NCBI GenBank assembly: GCA_014529385.2
Contig: CM043966.1
Span: forward strand, 102,869,087-102,933,086
Source of the DNA: Adiantum capillus-veneris
Taxonomy: Eukaryota > Streptophyta > Polypodiopsida > Polypodiales > Pteridaceae
DNA: 64,000 nt
Direction: 5' to 3'
Shown: piece by piece, positions 10,850 to 20,716 of the stretch
How the letters are laid out: each line of letters opens with the position of its first letter
How positions within the stretch are numbered: position 1 is the stretch's first letter
Made by a program: the position numbers and the translations under genes
The notes under the pieces: generated by a model
What the model was told of the DNA's origin: nothing
The model's input: only the letters and a program-made list of their open reading frames with translations
Databases searched by the model: none

Positions 10850-11245
10850 TTGGCTCTACTACTTTTGTTTTTCATTACATAGAATCTCCCCAAGATCCTT
10901 TAGCATCTCCAATTAGCATGTCCATGCACATCACCATTTAAAACCAACCTTAATGAGTAGCATTTGAACTCATCACGTACATACTATGAAACTCAACCTA
11001 AACCACTAGGCTATTCGCCTTGGCTGCTCTTAGGGCTCCCTTAAGCACTAAAAAAAACAAATCTCCCCCCCCCCCCCCCCCCCCCCCCCCCCAAACACCC
11101 CAACCCTACCCCCCCTTTCTTCTTTCGTTTTTTTTCCCCCACCCTTCCCTTTTCCTTCCTTCCTTCCCTCCCCCCCCCCCCCCCCCCCAAACCCAAAAAA
11201 AACTAATTAATTAATGGTTTGTGAAAAAGTAGTTTTGGCTGCCTA
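10850..11245 (-). repeat. SINE-like unit 2 (tRNA-derived) with poly-C tracts
   Basis: Tandem relative of the preceding unit. Minus-strand A-box-like AGCCTAGTGGTTTAGG (plus 11001-11019) and B-box-like GAGTTCAAATGC (plus 10960-10972). Poly-C tracts at 11065-11092 and 11170-11188. Both units end in CTAATTAATGGTTT. Confidence 0.55.
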
Positions 11246-12212
11246 CTAGTTTCCTTTTCTCATTGATTCAATGCAAGGTTCTTATCGCTCATTGATTTAG
11301 TACCTATACATTGAATTAACCTTTTAGTATAAACTTTGAAGGACTGAATCACCTCCCAATAGTTGTGCAGAATTTTTATCTCTTGTCAATTTAGTAAGTG
11401 CTCAAAGAGATTTTTAGCTTTATTTATATGCTTATAAGCTTTGGTTGTAAGAAATGGACATCATAAATGTGCAATAAATAAAAGCTATCCATAATGTGGG
11501 CGGCCTAGAAATCCCCCCCAATCCCAAAATGCCTTCCAATTTGGAGAGTGATGTCGACAAATGAAGGGCCTTCTGCACATGTAGCCATTGCCTCATACGT
11601 AGCTCGAGGCGTAGTTGCAACTTGGATGTCTTCCATGAAGGTGCAAGAGACTTTGCGGCTCTAAGGCAACAAAAGCAGAGTCTCGATGACTAGAAGTAGC
11701 TATTTCAAGTGCTAGAGGCCATACATCACTATGGGGGGTGGTAACAAGAGCAAGATGTGGAAGTAGTGTATAATTTTCTTCCAAGCCCAAAAAAATATCC
11801 AAAAAGATATAGCTCACTTAGGCTAGGTTCAAACGGTGCAACCATGTAGTGATGAGACGAATCTCACGCAAGAAGGGCGTTACTTTAGCCAGGCGGCCAC
11901 TGGCTACATGAAGTCGAGAGGGGAAGAAATACGATTGAACATGAAAATAACTCACAGATGAACCCAAAGAAGTTGAAGTACTTGTCTTTCTCACAAACTT
12001 CAAGTCACAACACCCTTTATCTCTATGTGTGCTCAATGCAGCACACGCTAAAGCCCAAAACCCTATTATTGCAACTTGCTCTTCTTCTTTGCAATATTGA
12101 TGTTTCCGCCTTCAAAATCCCTTTTATATCCAAAATAGAGAGAGAGAGAAGCACACATGAAGGAGATTAGATATCCAAATTCTTTGATTAACCAAAACCT
12201 ATTTACAATCCG
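11246..12212. other. No recognisable gene
   Basis: About 970 bp with short frames only on the minus strand (11432-11620, 11593-11817, 11818-12036). They have no family signature, and their arrangement in different frames argues against one coding sequence. Confidence 0.4.
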
Positions 12213-12690
12213 TGCAAGGACATGGGTCCTACGGGCAAGGCCACCGGCACGGACGCACAGTGTGTACGCTAGGGGAGGCTATAAGATAGCACGGTTGGGT
12301 GGAAACTAGCACACGCATTACCACCGCCCTTTCACTAGTATCCGAGTTATTTTTGGGGAAGGGGAAAAGCGGATTGCATGTGCATGCAACGCGCTGCTTC
12401 TCCCCCACGTTCCGCAGATAGCGACGTCTTCGTTGTGCAACAAAAAGAAGGCAGGCACAGTTTTCTGTGCGCACCCCCGAACACAGACAGGGACAACCAA
12501 CCGCGGCCGCCTCATCTACGCAACTAAGGCGGGCGACTAAGGAAAACTCGACGGGACCGAGACTCCGAAGGCTTTTGTTGGCTACGCGCGCAAGAACGCC
12601 CACTTTAACCCTTGCATAAAGGAGAGTTGAACCCACTCCATGAGGGTAAGAGCCCAACACTTTACCATCAAGCTATTGACCCTTGTTTTG
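12213..12690 (+). repeat. 5' LTR of element P (right end approximate)
   Basis: The first 122 bp match the right LTR. The remainder has no second copy to compare with and includes a tRNA-like stretch, so the end near 12690 is a guess. Confidence 0.55.
12609..12682 (-). repeat. tRNA-Lys-like pseudogene or SINE head
   Basis: On the minus strand TAGCTTGATGG (A box), GGGCTCTTACCC around the anticodon position (CTT, Lys) and GGGTTCAACTC (B box) follow the order and spacing of a plant tRNA-Lys(CTT). Acceptor and T stems pair poorly, so it is not a functional tRNA gene. It could head a SINE inserted in the LTR of P. Confidence 0.45.
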
Positions 12691-12773
12691 TATAACAAAG
12701 AAAGATAGCATACTTGTGTTAAAAGGAAAACTAGAAGGAAAGGGAAAGCTTCAAACGTCAAGGAAGTAGTTTC

Positions 12774-12975
12774 ACTCTTCCTTTTCACTTCTTGGAGAAA
12801 GATAAGTTTTCCTCCAAAAATTCGTTTTTCCTCAAGGAGGTAGCTTCAAAGTGAACAAAAGCCTTCACAAAAACACTCTTCCTTTTCACTTCTTGGAGAA
12901 AGGCAAGTTTTCCTCCAAAAATTCGTTTTTCCTCAAAGAGGTAGCTTCAAAGTGAACAAAAGCCTTCACAAAAAC
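12774..12975 (+). repeat. Two tandem 101-bp repeats in the leader of P
   Basis: Units 12774-12874 and 12875-12975 start ACTCTTCCTTTTCACTTC. I count about three differences between them. They lie in the untranslated leader before the gag ATG. Confidence 0.9.
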
Positions 12976-13160
12976 AACAAGTTTTTGTGAAGAATCAACA
13001 AAGGTGTTCTTACGACAAACGAGACGAGAAGCGCTACAATTCTCGCAAGACACGGTTCGCATGCAACGCAAATCACGGAGCATACAAAACACAAAGACTT
13101 CAATTTCACAAGGTACAAGTTAACGTTTTTTTTCTCTCTTAACATTAGTGTGTGTTTACC

Positions 13161-14212
13161 ATGGCCAGTGAGGATATCCCACCTACACACACTTTTGATT
13201 TTGAGCACGTAGATCAAAATCAGGGCACCACGGATGCTACTGACACTAATATGCATGACGACAATGATCTAAGCGATCATGGCCTTGTAGGTATGGCTAC
13301 TTTCAAGACTTTGAAAAATTGCCAAAGCGTACTTGAACGCAACCTCTTTGCACTCAATGCAAATGTTACCAATCTTACGAAGTTACTTGTGAAATTTATG
13401 GATTCAAGACGGCTCAAGAAGCCACAAGTGGCACGGTTCAAGGGAACCAAGCTCGCATGACTCAAGGAGTCCAAGAGACAAGTGCTTCAGAAGATGCATA
13501 AGGTAGCAATACATTACTTAAGAATGTCACCATTCCTGAGTTTCACAGGGGAGAGCGTGATCGCAACAAGGATGTGGTCAATACGTTCTTACACAAATGG
13601 ACTGATATTCATAGATTGAGACACACCCCGGATATAAAGACAGATGTGGAAACAAGTCTATCTCTTAAAGGCAAGGCCTATAAGTGGTGGATAACATTTT
13701 CAATAGATGCTCGTCCTCCGTCTTGGGCTACGTTTCAAGCTTCTTTCTCCAAAGAGTTTTTGGACTCCAATGAAGAAGATAAGAATTGGTTAGCATGGGA
13801 TGCATACCGCATGTCTGGCCTCTGTCTCACACAGTTGCTTTCGAAGTATTGGGAAATCATATTAAAACTTGAAGGTCTATATGAATTCCAAAAGATACTG
13901 AGTTTTAATGGGGGTCTTGACAAAGACTATTGTCTTAATGTCAAGACCCAACATCCAAAAACTTTGAAAGAAGCCATCGGTCATGCCCAAAGATATGATG
14001 ATGACCAAGAGAGGAAAGGAAATGTTTCCTACTCTAAGAATAATTTTACTAAAAGCCGGCGCGTAGATCTCCCACACATTCCAAGAGGAATAAAAGGCAA
14101 TCTACCTCTCCATGCCCACAAGAGGCTAAAAAGCCTAAGCAATCATGAGATACTCCATGTAGGTCTCTCAGCACTACTGATTTTGAGCGTGCAAAGAAAA
14201 TTTGTGTTTTAG
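13161..14212 (+). pseudogene. gag of element P (disrupted)
   Basis: The ATG at 13161 has a good context (ACCATGGCC) and opens about 100 codons. The conserved gag capsid region then appears in another frame from about 13574 (FLHKWTDIHRL, KGKAYKWWITF, WATFQASFSKEF, GLDKDYCLNVK), as in plant gypsy gags where a tryptophan-rich block precedes the zinc knuckle. At least one frameshift separates the parts, and no complete zinc knuckle is readable after the basic region. Confidence 0.7.
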
Positions 14213-14361
14213 ACATCTTTTGGACCAACATAACAAGAAAGATTGTTCTCTTTTGGAAGGCAAAGAAAAGCCCATGCACACGGTGCAACACCTCACATTA
14301 GATTTATCTCCTAAATATTGTGTTGTAGAGGTTCTTCATATGGAAGAAAAGCACAAGTGTT

Positions 14362-15012
14362 GTGTGTCTGCTTTCAATGTGGCAGCCCACCTTTGGACCC
14401 CATGATTTGATTTGCATGCATGGCACTATTAACGGACAACGTGTTCGTATTTTAGTGGATGATGGTGCAACTCATAACTTCTTGAACTATAAGCTAGTCA
14501 AGAAATTGAAGCTCACACAAACTCCTTGCTCTCACAAGTATGTGGTGGAGCAGATGTTTGGGAATGATAAAGAAGTATGGGACACGGTAGTTCAAGGGGT
14601 TGAGCTTATTGTTCAAGATCATACGATGACCCTTGACTTCCAAGTTATGAACATGGACCGTGCTGATCTAGTTTTAGGACGGGAGTGGCTGCATAGTTTA
14701 GGAAACACATTGCACACTAGTTATGAACACAACTCCTTATCCTTTATGGAAAATGGTAAACATGTGCTTTTGCTTAGTGAGAAAAATATACCATCTACAC
14801 CTCTTATATGTACAGCCGAGCTTTCTATTTTGCAAAAAGCAGATTTAATAGATGAAGTCTTTTTGTGTTACTGCTTGTCTCCAAGTCTTGTGAATTCTCA
14901 AGAGCAAAGCGCAGTGAATTTTAGTAATGGTATGCAAAGTGCAATGAATTCTAATGATAAACAAAGTGTTAACAAATCTAACGAGAAAGTGCTCTTAATT
15001 TTAATTCTATAG
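14362..15012 (+). pseudogene. Aspartic protease region of element P
   Basis: Retropepsin-like domain with ILVDDGATHNF (the DTGA-type active-site motif, here DDGA) about 30 residues in and LVLGREWL about 115 residues in, the spacing of gypsy proteases. Mature protease would cleave the polyprotein. The frame is open over 216 codons but disconnected from gag by a frameshift. Confidence 0.75.
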
Positions 15013-15119
15013 AGCAACGTGTAATTGTTGTAAAACAAACATTACAGGAATTACAAGATTCTCCATCCCAGCATAACTCTAGTTTACTTTCTCCTTTTGC
15101 ACGGCAAAACTGACTCACT

Positions 15120-15592
15120 TACTCACGGAGTATAGTGATGTATTCTCAAGTGATTTACCGTCGGGTTTACCCCCTACACATGATGTACAGCATGGCATAG
15201 ATGTCTTGCCATGCACTAAACCGGTGAGTAAACCACCTTATCATATGAGTTCTAAAGAAGCAAAAGATGTTGAGAGTCAGTTGACTGACTACCTCGCTCG
15301 TGGTTTCATTAGACCTAGCTCTTTGCCTTGGGCATCACCAATTCTATTGGTAAAAAAAAAAAGATGGTACTATGCGCATGTGCGTAGATTATCACGGATT
15401 AACCACCAAGCATCCCTCATGAGCCCGAAAAGATTTTGGATTCTCATGAGCTTCGCACTAGACATCATGTCGACGACACGTGTTGGTAAAGTGGCTAGAT
15501 AGACATGAAGAAGTTTCTACATGGGAAAATGTGTCCGCACTTAAGAAACATTTTCCTACGTTCCTCGAAAACGATTCTCCAAGGGGGGGGGT
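15120..15592 (+). pseudogene. RT N-terminus joined to integrase C-terminus of element P
   Basis: The usual approach to RT is visible (PVSKPPYHMS, LARGFIRPSSLPWASPILLVKK). About 20 codons later the sequence resembles the extreme integrase end (SHELRTRHHV, then RHEEVSTWENVSALKKHFP in a shifted frame), right up to the polypurine tract. The RT palm, RNase H and integrase catalytic core are missing. Confidence 0.7.
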
Positions 15593-15594
15593 AA

Positions 15595-15717
15595 TGTAAG
15601 GACATGGGTCCTACGGGCAAGGCCACCAGCACGGCCGAATAGTGTGTACGCTAGGGGGAGGCTATATAATAGCACGGTTGGGTGGAGACTAGCACACGCA
15701 TTACAACCACCCTTTCA
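15595..15717 (+). repeat. 3' LTR of element P, truncated
   Basis: Starts TGTAAGGACATGGGTCC after the polypurine tract and matches the left LTR for 123 bp. It then stops at CCCTTTCA and runs into unrelated DNA. Confidence 0.8.
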
Positions 15718-15933
15718 GGTTGTCTCCTCCAATGAGTCTCCTTCCTATCTCTTTATGAACAAAATAGCCCCTTGAGTGTAACTTCCTATCTCTTTATATA
15801 CAAAATAGCCCCCACAGTGTAACTTCTGACATGCTGCTTTGATGAAGGTTTTGATTGAATTGTTGGCTTTGAAAGGAGAGTAAAACTTCAAAACTCTCCC
15901 AAATTTCTCCTTCTCCGATTTCTATGCATTTCT

Positions 15934-15937
<4 letters not shown>
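15718..15937. other. Short tandem repeat and spacer
   Basis: Contains two imperfect copies of about 47 bp (from about 15741 and 15787) with CTATCTCTTTATxxACAAAATAGCCCC. Nothing else recognised. Confidence 0.5.

Positions 15938-15993
<56 letters not shown>
15938..15993. repeat. (GA)n microsatellite, left part
   Basis: Uninterrupted AG/GA repeat ending exactly where the LTR of element H begins. More GA repeat resumes at 17868 on the other side of that element. Confidence 0.95.
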
Positions 15994-15995
<2 letters not shown>

Positions 15996-16219
15996 GGAAT
16001 TAGGGTTGCAGGAAAACACACACAGCTTGGAGAAGACAAAGGAAGCTCAAGGCACACAACAGAGAGTGTATTAATTAGTGTCCAATGAAAAGATAGATAG
16101 CCCTAGAATGATGGGCATATATACAATGCACGGGGGGAAAAACCTCCTAGAGAGGGAAAAAATACCCCGGCGGTCCTAAGTGTGTTCACACACATCACTA
16201 CCACATGTATATGGTAACA
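15994..16219 (-). repeat. 3' LTR of element H
   Basis: 226-bp LTR, plus-strand TTGGAATTAGGG to ATATGGTAACA; the first bases (TG) are lost next to the GA repeat. The polypurine tract lies immediately to the right. Confidence 0.88.
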
Positions 16220-17340
16220 AATCCCCCCTGGAGTTATGCGGTGAACGCGATCTGGCGCGTTCCTGCAACTGCCAATGCGCTCGGATTGTCAGTGTAGATA
16301 GTGTTGGCAGTTCCAACACCCAAATCAGCCATAAGGCATCTGAGCCATACACACTCAACCATAGCTGTGACGACTGCCCTCTATTCAGCCTCATAAGTGG
16401 AAGTGGCCACAGTAGGTTGCTTCTTGCTCAACCATGATATACATGAACTGCCAAGCATGAAACAAAAACCACTTGTGCTTGGCTTTTTAGACTGTCAAAA
16501 CAACCAGCCTAATTTGAGTCCAAAAAAGCATGTAAGTCTAGCGGCAATGATCCCCCCTTGGGATAAAACAAGCCAAGATGTAAAGTGCCACTCAAGTAGC
16601 AGAAAATCCTCTTGACAACCTGCCAATGCTTAGACCCTGGGCTTTGCATAAATCTACTGACTTGTGAGACTGCAAACTGAATATCCTACCTTGTGTTGCA
16701 TACATAAATGAGGCATCCAATATCAATAGTGACATATGCAGGATCACCAACATCATGAAGACTCAATTTCAACCTGTTTCCATGGGAGTGGCAATAGGTT
16801 TGCAATCCTCAAGTCCAAACTTACGTAGCAATGTCTCTATGTACCGTTTCTAACACAAGGCAATACCACAATAACATTGCTTAAACTGTATACCCAAGTA
16901 ATGATGCAACAACCCCAAATCTTTCATCTTGAAATTAGCATTCAAATCAGCCTTAAATTCAAAAATATGTCTCTCAAAATATCCAAAGCCTGTTTGGCAG
17001 ATTTCACTGAACGAATGGTGTGGTTCACAGATAACGTAATCAATGCATGAGCCTACACATCTTTTACATCCCAACAAGCTTGTTCAGCTGTAGGCAAAAC
17101 AACTCTAACAACAGTAATCCTTGCAGCAAGACCTGCAACATCCTCAACATCGCCTACATCCTCAGAACCAGGACATACATCAATGCCTTGCACAATATTC
17201 CATATGCCATTTGACACAAGAACATGTTGCATCATATAAGCCCACATAGGGTAATTGTCCCCATCCAATCTGTCCTTAGCAGCAAACATCTTGAACACAT
17301 ATGTGTTGTTGTCAGCTATGGTAAATGTTGCACTAAAAAC
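16220..17340 (-). pseudogene. gag/RT/RNase H remnants of element H
   Basis: About 17340-16985 encodes the gag N-terminus (DNNTYVFKMF, DGDNYPMWAYMMQHV). About 16985-16750 encodes the RT tail (FKADLNANFKMKDLGLLHHY). About 16700-16222 holds the RNase H neighbourhood, seen in several frames. Integrase and most of RT are gone. Confidence 0.78.
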
Positions 17341-17640
17341 TGCCAGAAAAGAGGAGAAACAAAGCGGGAACAACACGTACTATATAGCACAAACCATAGA
17401 AGACTGTAAGGAACGTGTTATGCAGAAAACGACAATGGCAAAAATTCTGCACAAAATGATGAAATAGGATGCACAGTACTGCCTATAGTGGAAACGGAGG
17501 TCGAAATGAGCCCAAATCAGAAATCTGAGCAGACCTACGAACGCTCGCCAAAACTCACTAAAACCAAAGAAAGTAAGCAGGCATGTGCTAGAGCTGTTGG
17601 TGACTAATCCCGGGAGGGAGCAACCTGCTCTGATACCAAT

Positions 17641-17867
17641 TGTTGGAATTAGGGTTGCAAGAAAACACACACAGCTTGGAGAAGACGAAGGAAGGTCAAG
17701 GCACACAACAGAGAGTGTATTACTTAGTGTGGAATGGAAAGATAGATAGCCCTAGAATGATGGGTGTATATAAAATGCACGGGGGGAAAAACCTCCTAAA
17801 GAGGGAAAAAATGCCTCGACGGACCTAAGTGTGTTCACACACATCACTACCACATGTATATGGTAAC
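17641..17867 (-). repeat. 5' LTR of element H
   Basis: Plus-strand TGTTGGAATTAGGG to TATATGGTAAC, followed directly by GGAGAGAG; the last A is missing. The primer-binding site complement GCTCTGATACCAAT lies just to the left. Confidence 0.88.
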
Positions 17868-17931
17868 GGAGAGAGAGAGAGAGAGGGAGAGAGGTAGCGG
17901 GAGACAGAAAGGGAGTGAGAGAGAGGATATA

Positions 17932-17970
<39 letters not shown>
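17868..17970. repeat. Imperfect (GA)n microsatellite, right part
   Basis: Interrupted GA repeat continuing the repeat left of element H; the insertion split a GA tract. Confidence 0.9.
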
Positions 17971-17973
<3 letters not shown>

Positions 17974-18176
17974 CAAAAAAAAAGCTCGCTCTAAAAACTC
18001 TTTTTGGAACAAGCTTTTTTTCTAGATTTGGTTAATTGAGCAATATTTGAAAAAAAGCTCGCTTGAAAATCTCGCTCCATTCCAATCCCCACTCTACATC
18101 TACATTAACACCACAATATCCATTAAGTGAAGATTCTTCAATAGTTGCACAAGTGGTAGATTGAGGGTTGTTCGAC

Positions 18177-18370
18177 CTACTTTCTTCTTGGCTTCTTTTG
18201 CCTTAACTTAGGGCACTTCTTTATCAAGTGATCATTAGCCTTGCAATAATGCAAACACATCTTCTTCTTGCCTTTTTCACCTAAATTCCCATATGAGTTG
18301 CTACTAGCAGAAACACTAGACAAAGGTGATCTGCTACTCACCGAAGAACCATGGGAAGTGGCTGAATTTC
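18177..18370 (-). pseudogene. gag zinc-knuckle end of copia element G (left part)
   Basis: On the minus strand GKKKM, then CLHYCKANDHLIKKC (a CX2CX4HX4C-type knuckle) and a Lys/Arg-rich tail match the gag of element F. The frame is cut at 18370 by insertion of F; the rest of gag resumes at 22863. To the left the copy ends near 18177. Confidence 0.8.
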
Positions 18371-18597
18371 TGTTACCATATACATGTGGTAGTGATGTGT
18401 GTGAACACACTAGGACCGTCAGGGCATTTTTTCCCTCTTTAGGAGGTTTTTTCCCCCGTGCATTGTATATACGCCCATCATTCTAGGGCTATCTATCTTT
18501 CCATTGCACACTAAGTAATACACTCTCTATTGTGTGCCTTGAGCTTCCTTCATCTTCTCCAAGCTGTGTGTGTTTCTCTGCAACCCTAATTCCAACA
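18371..18597 (+). repeat. 5' LTR of element F
   Basis: 227 bp, TGTTACCATATACATG to TAATTCCAACA. It is followed by ATTGGTATCAGAGC, the primer-binding site for initiator tRNA-Met. Confidence 0.95.
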
Positions 18598-18599
18598 AT

Positions 18600-18613
18600 T
18601 GGTATCAGAGCAG
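18600..18613 (+). other. Primer-binding site of element F
   Basis: TTGGTATCAGAGCAGG begins two bases after the LTR and matches the 3' end complement of plant initiator tRNA-Met. Confidence 0.9.
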
Positions 18614-18958
18614 GTTCTGTCCTCCCGGGCTTAGTGGCCAGCTGCTCCAGTACACGCCTGATCCTTTCTCCGATTTCAGTGAGCTTTGGCGAGCGTTCGC
18701 AGGTCGTCAAATACTTCGAGGAGACTTGTAGAGCTTGGTCTGCTCAGATTTTTGATTTGGGCTCATTTCGGCCTCCGTTTCCACTACAGGCAGGTCTGCA
18801 CAGGCAATTTCGTCATTTTGTGCAGAATTTCTGTCAATGCCATTTTCTGCATAACAGGTGCCTTATAGTCTTCTACGGTTTGTGCTATATAGCACGTGTT
18901 GTTCCCGCTCCATTTCTCCTATTTTTGGGCAGTTTTCACATCAGGTGCAGCGTTTACC

Positions 18959-20716
18959 ATGGCTGACAACAACAACACAGATGTGTTCAAGATGTTTGCT
19001 ATTGAGGACAGGTTGGATGGGGACAACTATCCTATGTGGGCTTATATGATGCAACATGTTCTTGTGTCAAAGGGCGTCTGGAACATTGTGCAGGGCATTG
19101 ATGTACATCCTGGTTCTGAGGATGTAGGCGATGTTGAGGATGTTGCGGGTCTTGCTACAAGGATTGCAGCTATTAGAGTTGTTTTGCCTACGATAGAACA
19201 AGCTCGTTGGGATGTTAAGGATGCGCAGGCTCATGCATTGATTGCGTTGTCTGTGAAGCGCACCATTGTTCCTCACATCCGTTCAGCAAAATCTGCAAAA
19301 CAGGCTTGGGATATTCTAGAAGGTCTTTATGCAAGCGGCAATGAGGCTAAAATTGCTTTGTTGCGTAAAGAGCTCGAGTCAAAGATTATACATGAGGAGC
19401 ATGATATGGATACTTTCCTTGCTAGTGTCAAGGATATCAATGAGCAACTTATTTCTGCAGGTGAAGTTATTTCAGACAGTTCCCTTGTGCAGATTGTTCT
19501 TGATGCCTTACCAGATTCTTACCAGACTTTTGCTAGTACTTGGAGACTTATGACCCAAGGAAATCTAGAAGTTGTCAAGTTTGATGCATTATGCACATTG
19601 TTGTTGCAAGAGTCACTTTCCAAAAAAAATAGGACTAGACAGCGTGCAGTTGAACGGGCTTTTATTGCTTCTCAAAGAAAGGGTGGTAATAGCAATGCAG
19701 CCACTTCTTATGGTTCTGCTGCGAGTGGCAAAAATTTTCTTCCTAATGCTTTTGCTGGTAGCAATTCGTCTGGAAATTCTGGTGATAAGGGAAAAAAGAA
19801 GATGCGTTGCCATTATTGTAAAGCCAATGATCACTTGATCAAGTCGTGTCCTAAGTTGAAGGCCAAAGAGGCTAAGAAGAAAGAGGGGGGTTCCACTGCA
19901 AATGCTGGTTCCACTACAAATGCAATCATTGTTGAGTCTTCTGTGAAAGGAGACTGTGATGCTGATGTTGATGCAGAATGGGCTTTTAGCGCAGAGTGCA
20001 CTTACAATCCTGCTGTCCATGATGCATGCTTGTCAGTTGCTGCAGATTCACATGTGTGGTATTTCGACAGTGGTGCTACAAAGAACATTACCTCACATCG
20101 TGAATTGTTTACCTCTCTCGAGTCTGTCCCTCATGGGAATTCAGTCACTTGTGCCAACAACGCCTCTTATCCAGTTCAGGGAGTTGGAAAGATTGTGCTC
20201 ACTGCTGTTAATGGCAGTTCCTTCACACTTGTTGATGCACTTTATGTATCGGGGATCAAGAAGAATCTCTTGTCTGTATCCGCACTTGCTAGACTTGGAC
20301 TTGTAGTCAAATTTGTGGATGACAGATGTACAGTTCATGATCTCAGTTTTGGTGATGAAATTGTTTCATCTGGGCTTTTGTGCCGTGGGCTGTATAAGCT
20401 CACTTTCTATGACAAGTGTGGACAAAATTTTGCAAATACTGTTGCAGATTCAAGGGCTATTTCAGATGCAAAACTTTGGCATGCACGTTTTGGTCATCTG
20501 AATTTTGCCAGTTTGCTGCATTTGCAGAAATCTGATATGGTTGCTTCTTTGCCGCCTCTTGAAGCACCTGTCAAACATGTTTGTGAAGGCTGTATTTTGG
20601 GTAAGATGCAACGTTCTAAATTTCCAAAGGATTGTTCGGTTCGGGCCACATGCAGGTTGCAGGTTGTGCATAGTGATGTTTGTGGGCCCATGCAAACTCC
20701 GTCCTTGGGCAATTAA
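18959..20716 (+). pseudogene. Copia gag-protease-start of integrase (element F)
   Basis: ATG at 18959 in a good context (ACCATGGCT). Gag spans about 300 residues (DGDNYPMWAYMMQHV, DMDTFLASVKDINEQL), followed by a zinc knuckle CHYCKANDHLIKSC. The protease has WYFDSGATKNI. The pre-integrase zinc motif follows (LWHARFGHLNF ... CEGCILGKM), then VHSDVCGPM with the first integrase aspartate. A TAA at 20714-20716 stops the frame in the early integrase core, where relatives continue into YFVTFIDDYSR. Confidence 0.9.

Larger units (their letters stand above)
12213..15717 (+). mobile_element. Internally deleted Ty3/gypsy element P
   Basis: A left LTR start (12213-12334) and a right LTR (15595-15717) match closely from TGYAAGGACATGGGTCC to CGCATTACMACC..CCCTTTCA. 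Between them are a leader, a gag, an aspartic protease, the first part of reverse transcriptase and the last part of integrase. The rest of RT, RNase H and the integrase core are absent. The polypurine tract AAGGGGGGGGGTAA precedes the right LTR. The right LTR is cut after about 123 bp, so no TSD could be found. Confidence 0.8.
15994..17867 (-). mobile_element. Internally deleted copia element H
   Basis: Two LTRs of the copia family (15994-16219 and 17641-17867) bracket only about 1.4 kb. Read on the minus strand: primer-binding site next to 17640, leader, gag start, then a jump at about 16985 into the C-terminal part of reverse transcriptase, then RNase H with a further deletion, then the polypurine tract (ACTCCAGGGGGGATT). 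The gag start codon is ATA instead of ATG (plus 17317-17319). It could only have moved with enzymes supplied in trans, or the deletions followed insertion. Confidence 0.85.

Noticed and set aside
10745-11188. Poly-C tracts as assembly padding
   Set aside because: Each tract sits at the same position of a repeated unit, so they appear biological, although exact lengths may be unreliable.
12609-12682. Functional tRNA-Lys gene
   Set aside because: T and acceptor stems do not pair, and the sequence lies in a retroelement LTR. Kept as tRNA-like only.
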